Assembly: GCF_001975665.1 (NCBI RefSeq)
Contig: NZ_CP019419.1
Coordinates: 1,426,001-1,490,000 of the forward strand
Direction: 5' to 3'
Origin: Polaribacter reichenbachii
Lineage (GTDB): Bacteria; Bacteroidota; Bacteroidia; Flavobacteriales; Flavobacteriaceae
Length of the DNA stretch: 64,000 nt
Below the pieces are notes generated by a model. The model saw nothing but the letters and a program-made list of their open reading frames with translations, did no database searches and was not told where the DNA came from. The position numbers and the translations under genes are program-made. Positions within the stretch are counted from its first letter, which is position 1. Each line of letters starts with the position of its first letter. This document shows positions 1 through 8,464 of the stretch, in pieces.

Positions 1-135
1 CTAATGGCAAAAGCCATTAAAAATAGAAAAGAGGAAGTTTATATTGCTGGAGTAAAAGAGAAATTAGGTGTTTATGTAAAACGATTTTTTCCTAAAATAT
101 TCTCTGTTATGGTTCGTAAATTGAGTGTTACTTGA
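1..135 (+). CDS. Short-chain dehydrogenase C-terminus (partial)
   Basis: The first 44 codons are open from the left edge and end in TGA. The residues (AKAIKNRKEEVYIAG, then KEKLGVYVKRFFP, then MVRKLSVT at the end) resemble the C-terminal tail of flavobacterial SDR-family NAD(P)-dependent oxidoreductases, where a basic tail follows the Rossmann domain. The Rossmann glycine motif and the YxxxK catalytic site lie outside the window, so the family call rests on the tail alone. It converges with the SRPBCC gene on the other strand, 33 bases away. Confidence 0.55.
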   Translation, partial: LMAKAIKNRKEEVYIAGVKEKLGVYVKRFFPKIFSVMVRKLSVT

Positions 136-168
136 TTATCAGAAAATATTAAAAATTAATTTTTTATT

Positions 169-588
169 TTAAAGTTTTTCTGAACGAATTTTTAACTCAT
201 TATTCATTTGTTCAAAATGCTTTTTTGTTTTCTCTAAATTTTTTGAAAATAATTTAACTAGTATTCCTGTAAAATTTTCGCTTTGCTCAAAAGTTGTAGT
301 TCCGTTTTTATTTTCAGTTAGTTTGAATTTATGTTCACCATCAAAAAGTCCTTTAAACCAAAGTTTACCAAGCCATTTTAATTCAGAATTCTTATTATAA
401 ATTAACACAACAGGTTTAAAAGTCATTCCTTGTAGTTTTATTTTAATTTGTTCACCAACTTTTACTTTTCCTGTAACTGATTTAATAAATGAGTTCCATT
501 CAGAATAATTTTCAAAATCTGTAAGTATTTTCCAGATTTTCTCTTTACTTGCGTTTATTGTTATTGATGTTTTTATTTGTTTTGCCAT
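169..588 (-). CDS. SRPBCC-family (polyketide cyclase/START-like) protein
   Basis: This is a 139-residue soluble protein with no signal peptide. Its N-terminus (INASKEKIWKILTDFENYSEWNSF) is the usual opening beta strand and helix of the SRPBCC fold, and a C-terminal long helix (residues about 108-135) completes the helix-grip. Length fits the family. Members bind hydrophobic ligands in a central pocket, but the ligand cannot be read from sequence. It lies 58 bases downstream of a Crp/Fnr regulator on the same strand and could be co-transcribed with it. Confidence 0.8.
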   Translation of the reverse strand: MAKQIKTSITINASKEKIWKILTDFENYSEWNSFIKSVTGKVKVGEQIKIKLQGMTFKPVVLIYNKNSELKWLGKLWFKGLFDGEHKFKLTENKNGTTTFEQSENFTGILVKLFSKNLEKTKKHFEQMNNELKIRSEKL

Positions 589-646
589 AAGATTTTATTT
601 ACTTGGCAAAGTTCGTTTCAAATTAAGTTATTGCTCTTGACAAAAA

Positions 647-1216
647 TCAAGATTTTTTTTTATTTCTGATTCTACTGAATGTTTCAGGAGACATACCTAA
701 CATAGATGCGATATATTGCAATGGAACTTGATTAAAAAGCTCTCTATTACTCTCAAAAAGTTTATCATAACGTTCTTCTGAATTAAGCGCTAAATGGCTA
801 AAAACTCTATCTTCTAACTGAACGAAGCAACTAGTAATAAATTGTTTTTCCATTTCTGCCCAATTAGGAACTAACTTATTTAAAAGTCTGTAATTTTCTT
901 TTTCTATAGTGTAAAGTTTACAATCTGTTAGAGCTTGAATATTCCATTTTGCACGCTGTTTAAAACTAAAACTGTACAAATCTGTTATAAAATAACCTTT
1001 TGTAGAAATCCATTGTGTTATTTCTTTATTGTTTGCATTTGCAAAAACTCTAATAAAACCACTTTGTACAAAACTCAATTTTTCACAATATTGACCAGAC
1101 TTTGTAAAATAATCTCCTTTTTTTAGTTCAGTTTCTTTGAATAATGATGTTATAGTATCAATATACTGATTTGTGATTCCAAAATAAGAAGTAATATATT
1201 TTTGTAATTCTGTCAA
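647..1216 (-). CDS. Crp/Fnr-family transcriptional regulator
   Basis: The protein has 189 residues. Residues about 15-115 form a cyclic-nucleotide-binding-like beta barrel (KKGDYFTKSGQYCEKLSFVQSG, then a region around WISTKGYFITD). Residues about 145-185 form a winged helix-turn-helix (LQYIASMLGMSPETFSRIR). This is the common short Bacteroidota Crp/Fnr type. No cysteine cluster for an Fe-S centre is visible, so it is not a classical FNR oxygen sensor. The effector is unknown. The SRPBCC gene downstream is a possible target. Confidence 0.85.
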   Translation of the reverse strand: MTELQKYITSYFGITNQYIDTITSLFKETELKKGDYFTKSGQYCEKLSFVQSGFIRVFANANNKEITQWISTKGYFITDLYSFSFKQRAKWNIQALTDCKLYTIEKENYRLLNKLVPNWAEMEKQFITSCFVQLEDRVFSHLALNSEERYDKLFESNRELFNQVPLQYIASMLGMSPETFSRIRNKKKS

Positions 1217-1261
1217 TTTCTTAGATTTTTATTTTTTAACAAATATTATGCTGATGTATAA

Positions 1262-1618
1262 CTAGCTAAAATAATTCAAAGCCTCAAAATAAGTAACAAT
1301 AGCTTCTTTCATTAACACAGTTTGTTCGCCAGGTTTTAAATTGGGGAGTTCTGTAAGTGTTTTATAATGTGGCCAGCCATCATCATCAAAATAATCGAAT
1401 TCATAATAACCATAAGGTTCTAGTAATTTACAAATGGCAATGTGCATTAGGTTCATTTTTTCGTCTTTCTTAAACGCTCTATGACCTTGCCCTAGTTCTT
1501 GAACACCAATTAAATAGATAATTCCATCTACATTTAACTCATCACCTTCAGAAAAATCTGCAGTTAATTTGTTTACCAAAAACGACCATTTTTCTTTTAA
1601 ATTACTCTCTTTAGACAT
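1262..1618 (-). CDS. Conserved Bacteroidota protein of unknown function
   Basis: The 118-residue reading begins at the ATG of MSKESNLKEKWSF; an upstream in-frame ATG at 1645 would add nine residues that look non-conserved. It is an acidic, soluble protein with a GVQELGQGHRAFKKDEK stretch and a very acidic aromatic cluster (YYEFDYFDDDGWPHY). I do not recognise a named domain, though similar short proteins are common in flavobacteria. It is divergent from the CvpA-like gene, with 80 bases between the starts. Confidence 0.75.
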   Translation of the reverse strand: MSKESNLKEKWSFLVNKLTADFSEGDELNVDGIIYLIGVQELGQGHRAFKKDEKMNLMHIAICKLLEPYGYYEFDYFDDDGWPHYKTLTELPNLKPGEQTVLMKEAIVTYFEALNYFS

Positions 1619-1698
1619 ATAAACATTTAAAGTGTAAAGATACAATCTGCATTTTTAATTTGTAAAAATAAGATGTAGATTTACACAAATTATTTAGA

Positions 1699-2211
1699 AT
1701 GAATGTAATAGACATCATAATTGCTGTAATATTAATTTTTGCTGCTGTAAGAGGTTTTATGACAGGTCTTTTTTCTTCAATTGCGTCTTTAGTAGCTATT
1801 GTAGCAGGTGTGTTTTGTGCCATACACTTTTCTTATTATGTAGAATATGAATTGAACGATTCTGTTTTAGAATGGTCTCATCAAACTAATAAAATAGTAG
1901 CGTTTGCAGTTACTTTTTTGTTTGTGGTTTTGGCTATAATTTTTGTGGGTAAATTGCTTACAAAGTTGGCAGATATTACTGCTTTAGGGTTATTGAATAA
2001 AATTTTAGGTGGAATTTTCGGAGCGCTAAAATGGTCTTTAATTTTAAGTGTAATTTTTTTATTGTTCGATAAGTTTAATAAAACAATACCTTTTGTAGAT
2101 AAAGAAATGTTAGATAGTTCAGTATTGTATTATCCTGTAAAATCGATTATACCTACTTTGTTTCCTGCAATTATGGATGATGAAAATCCGTCTTTAAAGT
2201 TTATAAAATAA
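1699..2211 (+). CDS. CvpA-family membrane protein
   Basis: The protein has 170 residues with four hydrophobic segments (about residues 3-20, 26-48, 65-85 and 98-122). It opens MNVIDIIIAVILIFAAVRGFM, the N-terminal hallmark of the CvpA family (named for colicin V production in E. coli; role in the envelope poorly defined). RG in the first loop and the GLLNKILGGIFGALK segment are typical. It ends at a strong bidirectional terminator shared with carbonic anhydrase. Confidence 0.85.
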   Translation: MNVIDIIIAVILIFAAVRGFMTGLFSSIASLVAIVAGVFCAIHFSYYVEYELNDSVLEWSHQTNKIVAFAVTFLFVVLAIIFVGKLLTKLADITALGLLNKILGGIFGALKWSLILSVIFLLFDKFNKTIPFVDKEMLDSSVLYYPVKSIIPTLFPAIMDDENPSLKFIK

Positions 2212-2223
2212 GTTTTATAACAA

Positions 2224-2255
2224 AAAAAGGCTTGCAATAACTGCAAGCCTTTTTT
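2224..2255. terminator. Bidirectional Rho-independent terminator
   Basis: A GGCTTGCA/TGCAAGCC stem with a five-base loop is flanked by an A-run on the left and a T-run on the right. It lies between the convergent ends of the CvpA-like gene and carbonic anhydrase, so it can serve both. Confidence 0.85.
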
Positions 2256-2270
2256 AATTTAAAATTAAAT

Positions 2271-2906
2271 TTATAGTAAAGTAACTTTTCCACTACTTAT
2301 GTGATAAACACCACCTATAATTTTAATTTCACCTTTTTCTTCCATTTCTTTTAGAATAGGGCTTTTCTCTCTAATTCTATCTATTGTTAAACTAACATTG
2401 TTTTCTATTGTTTTGTTAACAAAATCATTATTAGAAGAATTATGTTTTCCTTTTATTTGAGATTCTGAAAGCTTTACAGCTGGTTGAATATTGTCTAATA
2501 AAGAAGTTATATTACCTAGTTCTACATGATCGCAAGCCGCTTTTATAGCTCCACAACTTTCATGACCTAATACTAAAACTAATTTACTTCCTGCAACTTT
2601 ACAAGAATATTCCATACTTCCTAAAATGTCTGTATTTTCGAAATTTCCTGCTACTCTTGCAACAAAAACATCTCCAATAGTTTGGTCGAAAATTAATTCT
2701 ACAGGAACTCTAGAATCTATACATGAAAGTACAATTGCTTTTGGATGTTGACCTCCAGTTGTTTGAGATATTAATGCTTTATGGTCTATTGTATGAACTT
2801 CGTCTCTAATAAAACGAGCATTACCTTCTATAAAATCTTGTAACACTTTCATTGGTGTTAATTGATCTTGAATTTCTTTCGTTATTGCTTTATTTCTATG
2901 TGGCAT
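2271..2906 (-). CDS. Beta-class carbonic anhydrase
   Basis: This 211-residue enzyme interconverts CO2 and bicarbonate in the cytoplasm. The zinc ligands are visible: C62 in SCIDSR (with the D64-R66 dyad) and H115 and C118 in GHESCGA. The RVAGN strand after the first motif is also present. There is no signal peptide. It begins 33 bases downstream of a SulP anion transporter on the same strand, a pairing that suggests bicarbonate uptake or CO2 hydration coupled to transport. The transport substrate is an inference. Confidence 0.93.
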   Translation of the reverse strand: MPHRNKAITKEIQDQLTPMKVLQDFIEGNARFIRDEVHTIDHKALISQTTGGQHPKAIVLSCIDSRVPVELIFDQTIGDVFVARVAGNFENTDILGSMEYSCKVAGSKLVLVLGHESCGAIKAACDHVELGNITSLLDNIQPAVKLSESQIKGKHNSSNNDFVNKTIENNVSLTIDRIREKSPILKEMEEKGEIKIIGGVYHISSGKVTLL

Positions 2907-2939
2907 AATGTGTTTTTTAATTTAATTAGTAATTACCTT

Positions 2940-4541
2940 CTAACTTAAACTGATATTAGACTTTGGTCTTTCGTTAAAAAATTTAAAGAAGCTTTCTGGG
3001 TTTTCTACAATCCCTCTTTTAGACACTAATTTAATATCAATATTTCTTTCTTTTGCTTTAAAAAGAAAATCTTCTAAAATTTCTATAATATCATTATCTA
3101 AGTATCTTGTACCTATTAAGTTAATTTCTAGATAGGTGTCTTTTGGTAAACTATCTAATTCTTTTAATATGGCCCCTTTGTTAAAAAAGGTAACTTCTTC
3201 TGCAAGAGTCATTTTAATTTTGTGCTTACCATTACTCTTATCTTCGATATGTAAAAAGTGAGAGTTTTGGTAACTTTTTATTAAGATTACAATGATACCT
3301 ACTAATAAACCTAAACCAATTCCGTATAACAAATCAATAAATACAATACCTAATACAGTAATTGTAAATGGTATAAATTGTTTCCAACCAAGATCATACA
3401 TCTTTTTAAACAATGCTGGTTTTGCTAATTTAAATCCTACAATAAATAGAATTGCCGCTAAAACAGAAAGAGGAATTTTATTTAAAAGTGTTGGAATTAA
3501 AATTACAGAAATCAATAATAAAAAACCGTGAATAATAGCGGATAATTTGGTTCTACCTCCAGATTGAATATTTGCAGAACTTCTAACAATTACTTGTGTT
3601 ATTGGTAAACCACCAATAAGACCAGAAATTATATTACCTGTACCTTGAGCAAATAATTCTCTATTTGTTGGTGTTACGTTTTTATGCGGATCTAATTTGT
3701 CTGTAGCTTCTACACACAATAAAGTTTCTAAACTAGCAACTAGCGCAATTGTAAAGGCTGTAACCCAAATTGTAGGGTTTGCAATAGTTGTAAAGTCTGG
3801 GAAATTAAACTGACCTAAAAAGCTATTAAAATCATCTGGAACAGGAACTGCAACTAAATGATCTGAAGAAATGGTTAAACTACTGTCTTTTGTTAATACA
3901 TAAAAAATAATACCAACAGCAACTGCCACTAAAGGACCTTGTACAATTTGGAAAATCTTTCCTTTTTTAGACAATACATTAGACCATAAAAGTAATATCA
4001 CCATAGATATTAATGCAATAATTGTTGCACCCATACTAACATTACCACTAATTAATGCATTTATAGCTTTTAAAAGCTCTGTAAATGTGTTTTCTCCATC
4101 TATTTGTAAAAAGGAAAAATCTCCTTGAGGATCTTTATCCATACCAAAAAAGTGAGGTATTTGTTTTAAAATGATAATAATTCCAATACCTGTTAACATT
4201 CCTTTAATTACTGATGATGGAAAGTAATACCCAATAATACCTGCTTTTAAAAGGCCAAAAATTAATTGAATTACTCCACCTAAAACTACTGCAACTAAAA
4301 AACTTTCGTATCCTAAATTTTGTATTGCAGTAAATACGATTGCAGCTAAACCTGCTGCTGGACCACTAACTCCAATTTTAGAGCCAGAAAGTGCACCTAC
4401 TATAGTACCACCAATAATTCCTGCAATTAAACCAGAAAATAATGGAGCTCCACTTGCTAATGCTATACCTAAACATAAAGGTAGTGCTACAAAAAACACT
4501 ACAATACTTGCAGGTAAGTCATTTTTTAAATATTTAAACAT
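2940..4541 (-). CDS. SulP-family anion transporter, probable bicarbonate carrier
   Basis: A 533-residue inner-membrane protein with about 10-12 hydrophobic segments over residues 10-430, beginning with the typical DLPASIVVFFVALPLCLGIALASGAPL region. A short cytoplasmic STAS-like domain occupies roughly residues 440-520 (EVTFFNKGAILKELDSLP, then IGTRYLDNDIIEILEDF). SulP members carry sulfate, bicarbonate or related anions. The adjacent carbonic anhydrase favours bicarbonate, as in the BicA/SulP-CA modules of marine bacteria. Sulfate cannot be excluded. Confidence 0.88.
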   Translation of the reverse strand: MFKYLKNDLPASIVVFFVALPLCLGIALASGAPLFSGLIAGIIGGTIVGALSGSKIGVSGPAAGLAAIVFTAIQNLGYESFLVAVVLGGVIQLIFGLLKAGIIGYYFPSSVIKGMLTGIGIIIILKQIPHFFGMDKDPQGDFSFLQIDGENTFTELLKAINALISGNVSMGATIIALISMVILLLWSNVLSKKGKIFQIVQGPLVAVAVGIIFYVLTKDSSLTISSDHLVAVPVPDDFNSFLGQFNFPDFTTIANPTIWVTAFTIALVASLETLLCVEATDKLDPHKNVTPTNRELFAQGTGNIISGLIGGLPITQVIVRSSANIQSGGRTKLSAIIHGFLLLISVILIPTLLNKIPLSVLAAILFIVGFKLAKPALFKKMYDLGWKQFIPFTITVLGIVFIDLLYGIGLGLLVGIIVILIKSYQNSHFLHIEDKSNGKHKIKMTLAEEVTFFNKGAILKELDSLPKDTYLEINLIGTRYLDNDIIEILEDFLFKAKERNIDIKLVSKRGIVENPESFFKFFNERPKSNISLS

Positions 4542-4623
4542 TGTATAATATATTATTTCTAAATTTTATTATTTAGATAGATTTGTTAAAAAAAAAAGAT
4601 AATGATGTAATTGTTTTGTAAAA

Positions 4624-4923
4624 TTAAAACAATTGTTTTGGTGGTGGAGTATTTACTTCTAAATACTTTGAAGCATAATTATGAAAAGAAACATTCGTTT
4701 TTTTTCTTTTTAAGTATATTTTTTCTGAAAACGAAGGTTTGTTTTCAAGGGTATTTATTTTAATTTCAAAATCTTTTGTAGCTTCTTCTTTGTTTTCTTC
4801 TTCTTCATTTAAATCTATATAAATAGCAACTTCTTTACCATCATCAATTAAAGAGATAAGAGATGGTAGTATTAAATAGCCTAAAAGAACGGCTGTAAAA
4901 AAACTTACTATAAAAGATTTCAA
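4624..4923 (-). CDS. Small single-pass membrane protein, unknown function
   Basis: This 99-residue protein starts with one hydrophobic segment (residues about 4-26, FIVSFFTAVLLGYLILPSLISLI). An acidic, Glu-rich stretch and a basic C-terminal part follow, ending PPPKQLF. There is no recognisable domain. It lies between the SulP transporter and batE on the same strand but is separated from both by about 70-80 bases, so its operon membership is open. Confidence 0.65.
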   Translation of the reverse strand: MKSFIVSFFTAVLLGYLILPSLISLIDDGKEVAIYIDLNEEEENKEEATKDFEIKINTLENKPSFSEKIYLKRKKTNVSFHNYASKYLEVNTPPPKQLF

Positions 4924-4992
4924 TGAAATAGCTTTATATTTTATTGCAAGATAATAAGAAAAATAAAATGTTTTGTTAAATAAAGAACAAAA

Positions 4993-5745
4993 TTAATTTA
5001 TCTCTTTTACTTCATCAGAAATTATCCAACCGAGTTTACCATCTGCTATTTTAATTTTTTTCCAATTATCAATAGCGTCTAAAACCACAACTTTTGTGCC
5101 TTCGTGTAAAGTGAAAACTTCTTCAGAGTTTAAAGTTGGCGCATTTCTTACTTCAGTTTTTTCAGCAAAAATAATACCTGCTTTATTGTTTTTTGCAAAA
5201 GTATATTGGTTGTAACTTATAAAAAAAGTAAAAATTAAGAAGATAAAACTTAATGAACTCGTTATAAAATAAAAACGTTTTTTTGATGGAGTTGATGCAA
5301 AATAAAAAAACAAAAAGAAAATACTACCTAAAAAAGAAAATACTACAGCAACTATTGCCCATTGATTGTAAGACAGTTTTTGCAAAATATTTATATTAAT
5401 TTTCTGAAAAACGGTTTTAGGTAACTCTTCTATATTGTCTAAAGCCAAACGTTTTGCAAAAACTAAATTGTTTTGTACATCTTCATTTAAAGGATTTAAA
5501 AGCAAAGCTTTTTCGTAATAATAAATAGATGGACCAACTTTGTTAAGTTTATAATAAGCGTTACCTAAATTATAAAATAATTCAGATGACACTAAACCTT
5601 GGTTTTCTATTTTTTTATACAATTCAACAGCTTCTGCTAATTGTTCTTTTTTGTATAATTCATTTGCGCTTTTAAAAAGTTCTTCTGTGTTTTGAGCAAC
5701 CACAGAATTGGCAATTATCAATAATAAAAAAAGGATTTTTTTCAT
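4993..5745 (-). CDS. batE: BatE: TPR and SH3-like membrane protein
   Basis: The 250-residue protein has a signal peptide (MKKILFLLLIIANSVVAQ), two or more TPRs (residues about 20-100, with ELFYNLGNAYYKLNKVGPSIYYYEKAL), two transmembrane helices (about 130-150 and 162-182) and a C-terminal bacterial SH3 domain (about 190-248, ending KLGWIISDEVKEI). This is the standard BatE architecture. It is the last gene of the Bat operon, one base after the stop of batD. Bat proteins have been linked to aerotolerance and envelope stress; the molecular role is unsettled. Confidence 0.88.
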   Translation of the reverse strand: MKKILFLLLIIANSVVAQNTEELFKSANELYKKEQLAEAVELYKKIENQGLVSSELFYNLGNAYYKLNKVGPSIYYYEKALLLNPLNEDVQNNLVFAKRLALDNIEELPKTVFQKININILQKLSYNQWAIVAVVFSFLGSIFFLFFYFASTPSKKRFYFITSSLSFIFLIFTFFISYNQYTFAKNNKAGIIFAEKTEVRNAPTLNSEEVFTLHEGTKVVVLDAIDNWKKIKIADGKLGWIISDEVKEIN

Positions 5746-5746
5746 C

Positions 5747-7567
5747 TTATAACTGTTTATCTAATTCAACGATTACTTGTTTAGCTCTTTCAAACTCTTG
5801 CTTCATTTCTGTATTTGTTACTGGTGTGTAACGTGCAAAATCTGATGCTTTTAAAACATCTATAAAATGTTTTATAGTAGTTTCATCTATATTTTTTTCT
5901 GCTAGTATTTTAGTGATGTTTTCTTTACTGATATCACTCGTTTCAATATTTAATTTTGCTTTTAAATAGTTATGTAAAGCACGTTCTAAAGCTTCATAAA
6001 ACGCTTCTTTTTTACCTAATTGTTTTTGTGCTTCTGATAAATATTTTCTAGCTAATTTTTCTGCTTTTCTTAATTTTAGACCTACAACATCACTATTACG
6101 TTTTTCGTTGTTTTTTGCTATTAAAATACCAATAGGAATAATTAATAAAGGCAATAAAAGTAAGATGTAAAATAAGTAAGATTTGTAAAAATCTTTGGTT
6201 TCATTGGTTACAAAATCACTCTGTGTTTGTATGTATCTAAAGTTTTTACCTGTAGAAACTACTGCTTTTTTATTTACATTATTAGAATTGCTTGTTACTA
6301 ATTCTTTACCTTCTGTAACATCAACATATAAATCGTCTGTATTTATAGTTTCGTATTTTTTTGTCTTAGTATTAAAGAAAGAAAAACCAACACTTGGTAA
6401 TTTGTATTTACCCTTATATTGTGGAACAACAGTATAAGTATCAGTTACAGATCCAGATAAACCATCAGTAGTAATTCTAACATTTTCTTTTCTTTCTGGT
6501 TGATATTTTTCTAATTCTGCAGGCGTTTCTACAGTTGGTAATTCAAATAATTTTAGGTTTCCTTTACCAGAAACTGCTACTTTTATTTGTGATGATTCAT
6601 TGGCTTTTAATACTTCTTTACTTAAAGAAACATCAAATTTAAATTGACCAACTGCACCTGTAAAGTTTTCTGGTTTGCCTTCTAAAGGTAAACTTTTAGG
6701 GCTTATAACTTTTTTAGCAGATGCAAATTCTTTTCTAATATTTTTGGTTATAACGTTTCCAAAAAAGTCTGCTCTACCTGTAGGAACTCCAATTACAATA
6801 TCCATTTTCATTGGATCTAAAGTAAGTTTACCTGTTTTTGTAGGAATTAAAAGCGCCTTTTGAAGTACAATATATCTATAATCTTCGCCATTGTATTTTC
6901 CCATTTTTACAGGAAAACCATTTATTTTTATTTCTTGATTCCAAAAACCATTGTATTGAGGTGCTTCTGTTACAGAAGTGTCGTAAACACTTACATTTTC
7001 GCTTACATACAATCTGTATTCTACATAAATACCTTCACCTACATATGGTCTAGATTTAGAGATTTCTGCTACTAAATGTATGTTTTGTTGTGCAATGTAA
7101 TCTGGGTCATTTGGGTTTTCTGGAATATCTATTGGGTCTAAAACAATAATTTTCATCATTTTAGAATTAATAGTAGCGCCATTATATTTTATACTTGCAG
7201 GCCCAATAATAAGTTCTCCTTTTCTTTTGGGCTTTAAGATATATGTGTACGATTTAGAAAAACTTACTTTACCATTTATCCAAGATTGGCTTATAGATTG
7301 GCTTGGCCCTTGAATAACTTTAAAATTGGTAAATTTTGGTGGTGTAAAATCGTCTGCACCTTGTTTATTTACAGAAAACTCTATTCTTAAGCGTTGGTTT
7401 AAACCTAGTTTATTTTTACTAACACTTACTTTTAATTCTGTATTTTGAGCATACAAAGAGATGGTTAGTAAGCTAAATATTAAGAGCATAAACCCTTTTC
7501 TCACTTCCCTAAAAGGAAAGAAAGTTTTATTTAAATTAAACATCTTAAAATAATTTCTAAAATTCAT
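5747..7567 (-). CDS. batD: BatD: oxygen-tolerance family membrane protein
   Basis: The 606-residue protein has an N-terminal signal segment ending at SLYAQ, a long periplasmic part of immunoglobulin-like beta repeats (residues about 40-450, typical phrases being VSKNKLGLNQRLRIEFSV and VSLSKEVLKANESSQIKV), one transmembrane helix near 468-488, and a cytoplasmic helical tail. This matches BatD. Internal Met9 or Met27 could be the true start; Met9 gives the better signal peptide because it keeps a basic n-region. It lies between batC and batE. Confidence 0.88.
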   Translation of the reverse strand: MNFRNYFKMFNLNKTFFPFREVRKGFMLLIFSLLTISLYAQNTELKVSVSKNKLGLNQRLRIEFSVNKQGADDFTPPKFTNFKVIQGPSQSISQSWINGKVSFSKSYTYILKPKRKGELIIGPASIKYNGATINSKMMKIIVLDPIDIPENPNDPDYIAQQNIHLVAEISKSRPYVGEGIYVEYRLYVSENVSVYDTSVTEAPQYNGFWNQEIKINGFPVKMGKYNGEDYRYIVLQKALLIPTKTGKLTLDPMKMDIVIGVPTGRADFFGNVITKNIRKEFASAKKVISPKSLPLEGKPENFTGAVGQFKFDVSLSKEVLKANESSQIKVAVSGKGNLKLFELPTVETPAELEKYQPERKENVRITTDGLSGSVTDTYTVVPQYKGKYKLPSVGFSFFNTKTKKYETINTDDLYVDVTEGKELVTSNSNNVNKKAVVSTGKNFRYIQTQSDFVTNETKDFYKSYLFYILLLLPLLIIPIGILIAKNNEKRNSDVVGLKLRKAEKLARKYLSEAQKQLGKKEAFYEALERALHNYLKAKLNIETSDISKENITKILAEKNIDETTIKHFIDVLKASDFARYTPVTNTEMKQEFERAKQVIVELDKQL

Positions 7568-7622
7568 AACAGATTCTCAAAAGTATGATTTTTCTTCTCT
7601 TAAAGAAGAATTAAAATTGGCA

Positions 7623-8459
7623 TTACCAATCTTTTTCTTGTTTTATTTTTTTGCCTTTTGCTTTTTTGGCATTCATTTTCTTTTGTGTCTTCTTTTCCTC
7701 GTTGTTTAAGCTTTCTAACAATTGCTTAATTTGCTGAGGAGACATTTTTCCTTGTTGTGGTTTAGGTTTATGCTTTTGATCTTTTTTATCATCTTTATTA
7801 GGATCCTGTTTTTTGTCTTTATCCTTATCACCTTTACCATCTTTGTCCTTATCGTCTTTGTCTTTTTTATCTTTGTCATCATCACCATCCTTCTTGTCTT
7901 TGTCCTTATTCTTGTCGTCTTTATCTTTGTTATCCTTGTCCTTTTTGTCTTTGTTGTCTTTATTTTTATTGTCTTTATTGTCCTTGTTGTCTTTATTTTG
8001 TTTGTCTAACAATTTTTGAGCAACTGCCAAATTATAACGAGTTTCATCGTCATTTGGGTTGTTTCTCAACGAGTTTTTATAGGCATCTACTGCAGCTTGA
8101 TAATTTTTGGTTTCCATCATAGAATTCCCTAAATTATGGTAAGCTTCTGCTTTAGAAGATTTATCCTCAGCAGTTTTTGCAGAAAGTTCGTATTGTGGAG
8201 CAGCTTCTTTAAAGTTTTTATTTTGATATAAAGCGTTACCTAAATTGTAACTTGCTTTATCGTAACTGGCATTATTACCCAACGCTTTTTGATATGCAAC
8301 AGAAGCATCTGTAAATTGTTTTTGTTCGTACAATTTATTGCCTTGTCTTACCATTTTTCTTGCCTTACGTTGCTGGGCAATAGAATCTTTTTGAGCTGTA
8401 ATTTCTTTTGATGAAAACAGCATTAAGCAAATAACGAGTATGTTTAAAAATATTTTCAT
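7623..8459 (-). CDS. batC: BatC: TPR protein with a Lys/Asp repeat tract
   Basis: The 278-residue protein begins with a signal peptide (cleavage near ITAQ, about residue 23). Three TPR units follow (residues about 33-150; YNLGNALYQ, YHNLGNSMME, RYNLAVAQK). Residues 153-230 are an almost pure Lys/Asp/Asn repeat. A short conserved BatC tail (PQQIKQLLESLNNEEKKTQKKM) closes the protein. The charged linker is probably disordered and may separate the TPR domain from the tail. It sits 5 bases after batB. Confidence 0.88.
   Translation of the reverse strand: MKIFLNILVICLMLFSSKEITAQKDSIAQQRKARKMVRQGNKLYEQKQFTDASVAYQKALGNNASYDKASYNLGNALYQNKNFKEAAPQYELSAKTAEDKSSKAEAYHNLGNSMMETKNYQAAVDAYKNSLRNNPNDDETRYNLAVAQKLLDKQNKDNKDNKDNKNKDNKDKKDKDNKDKDDKNKDKDKKDGDDDKDKKDKDDKDKDGKGDKDKDKKQDPNKDDKKDQKHKPKPQQGKMSPQQIKQLLESLNNEEKKTQKKMNAKKAKGKKIKQEKDW
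7770..8003 (-). repeat. Low-complexity Lys/Asp coding repeat within batC
   Basis: These 234 bases encode degenerate repeats of KD, KDN and DKDK units. At the DNA level they consist of variations on AAAGAC/GATAAA, a pattern prone to slippage, so length probably varies between strains. The antisense strand reads as spurious hydrophobic frames. Confidence 0.85.
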
Positions 8460-8464
8460 TTTAA

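Noticed and set aside
7722..8019. Hydrophobic reading frames antisense to batC
   Set aside because: They are the mirror of the Lys/Asp repeat (all Leu/Ile/Phe/Val/Ser) and have no start context. They are a composition artefact.
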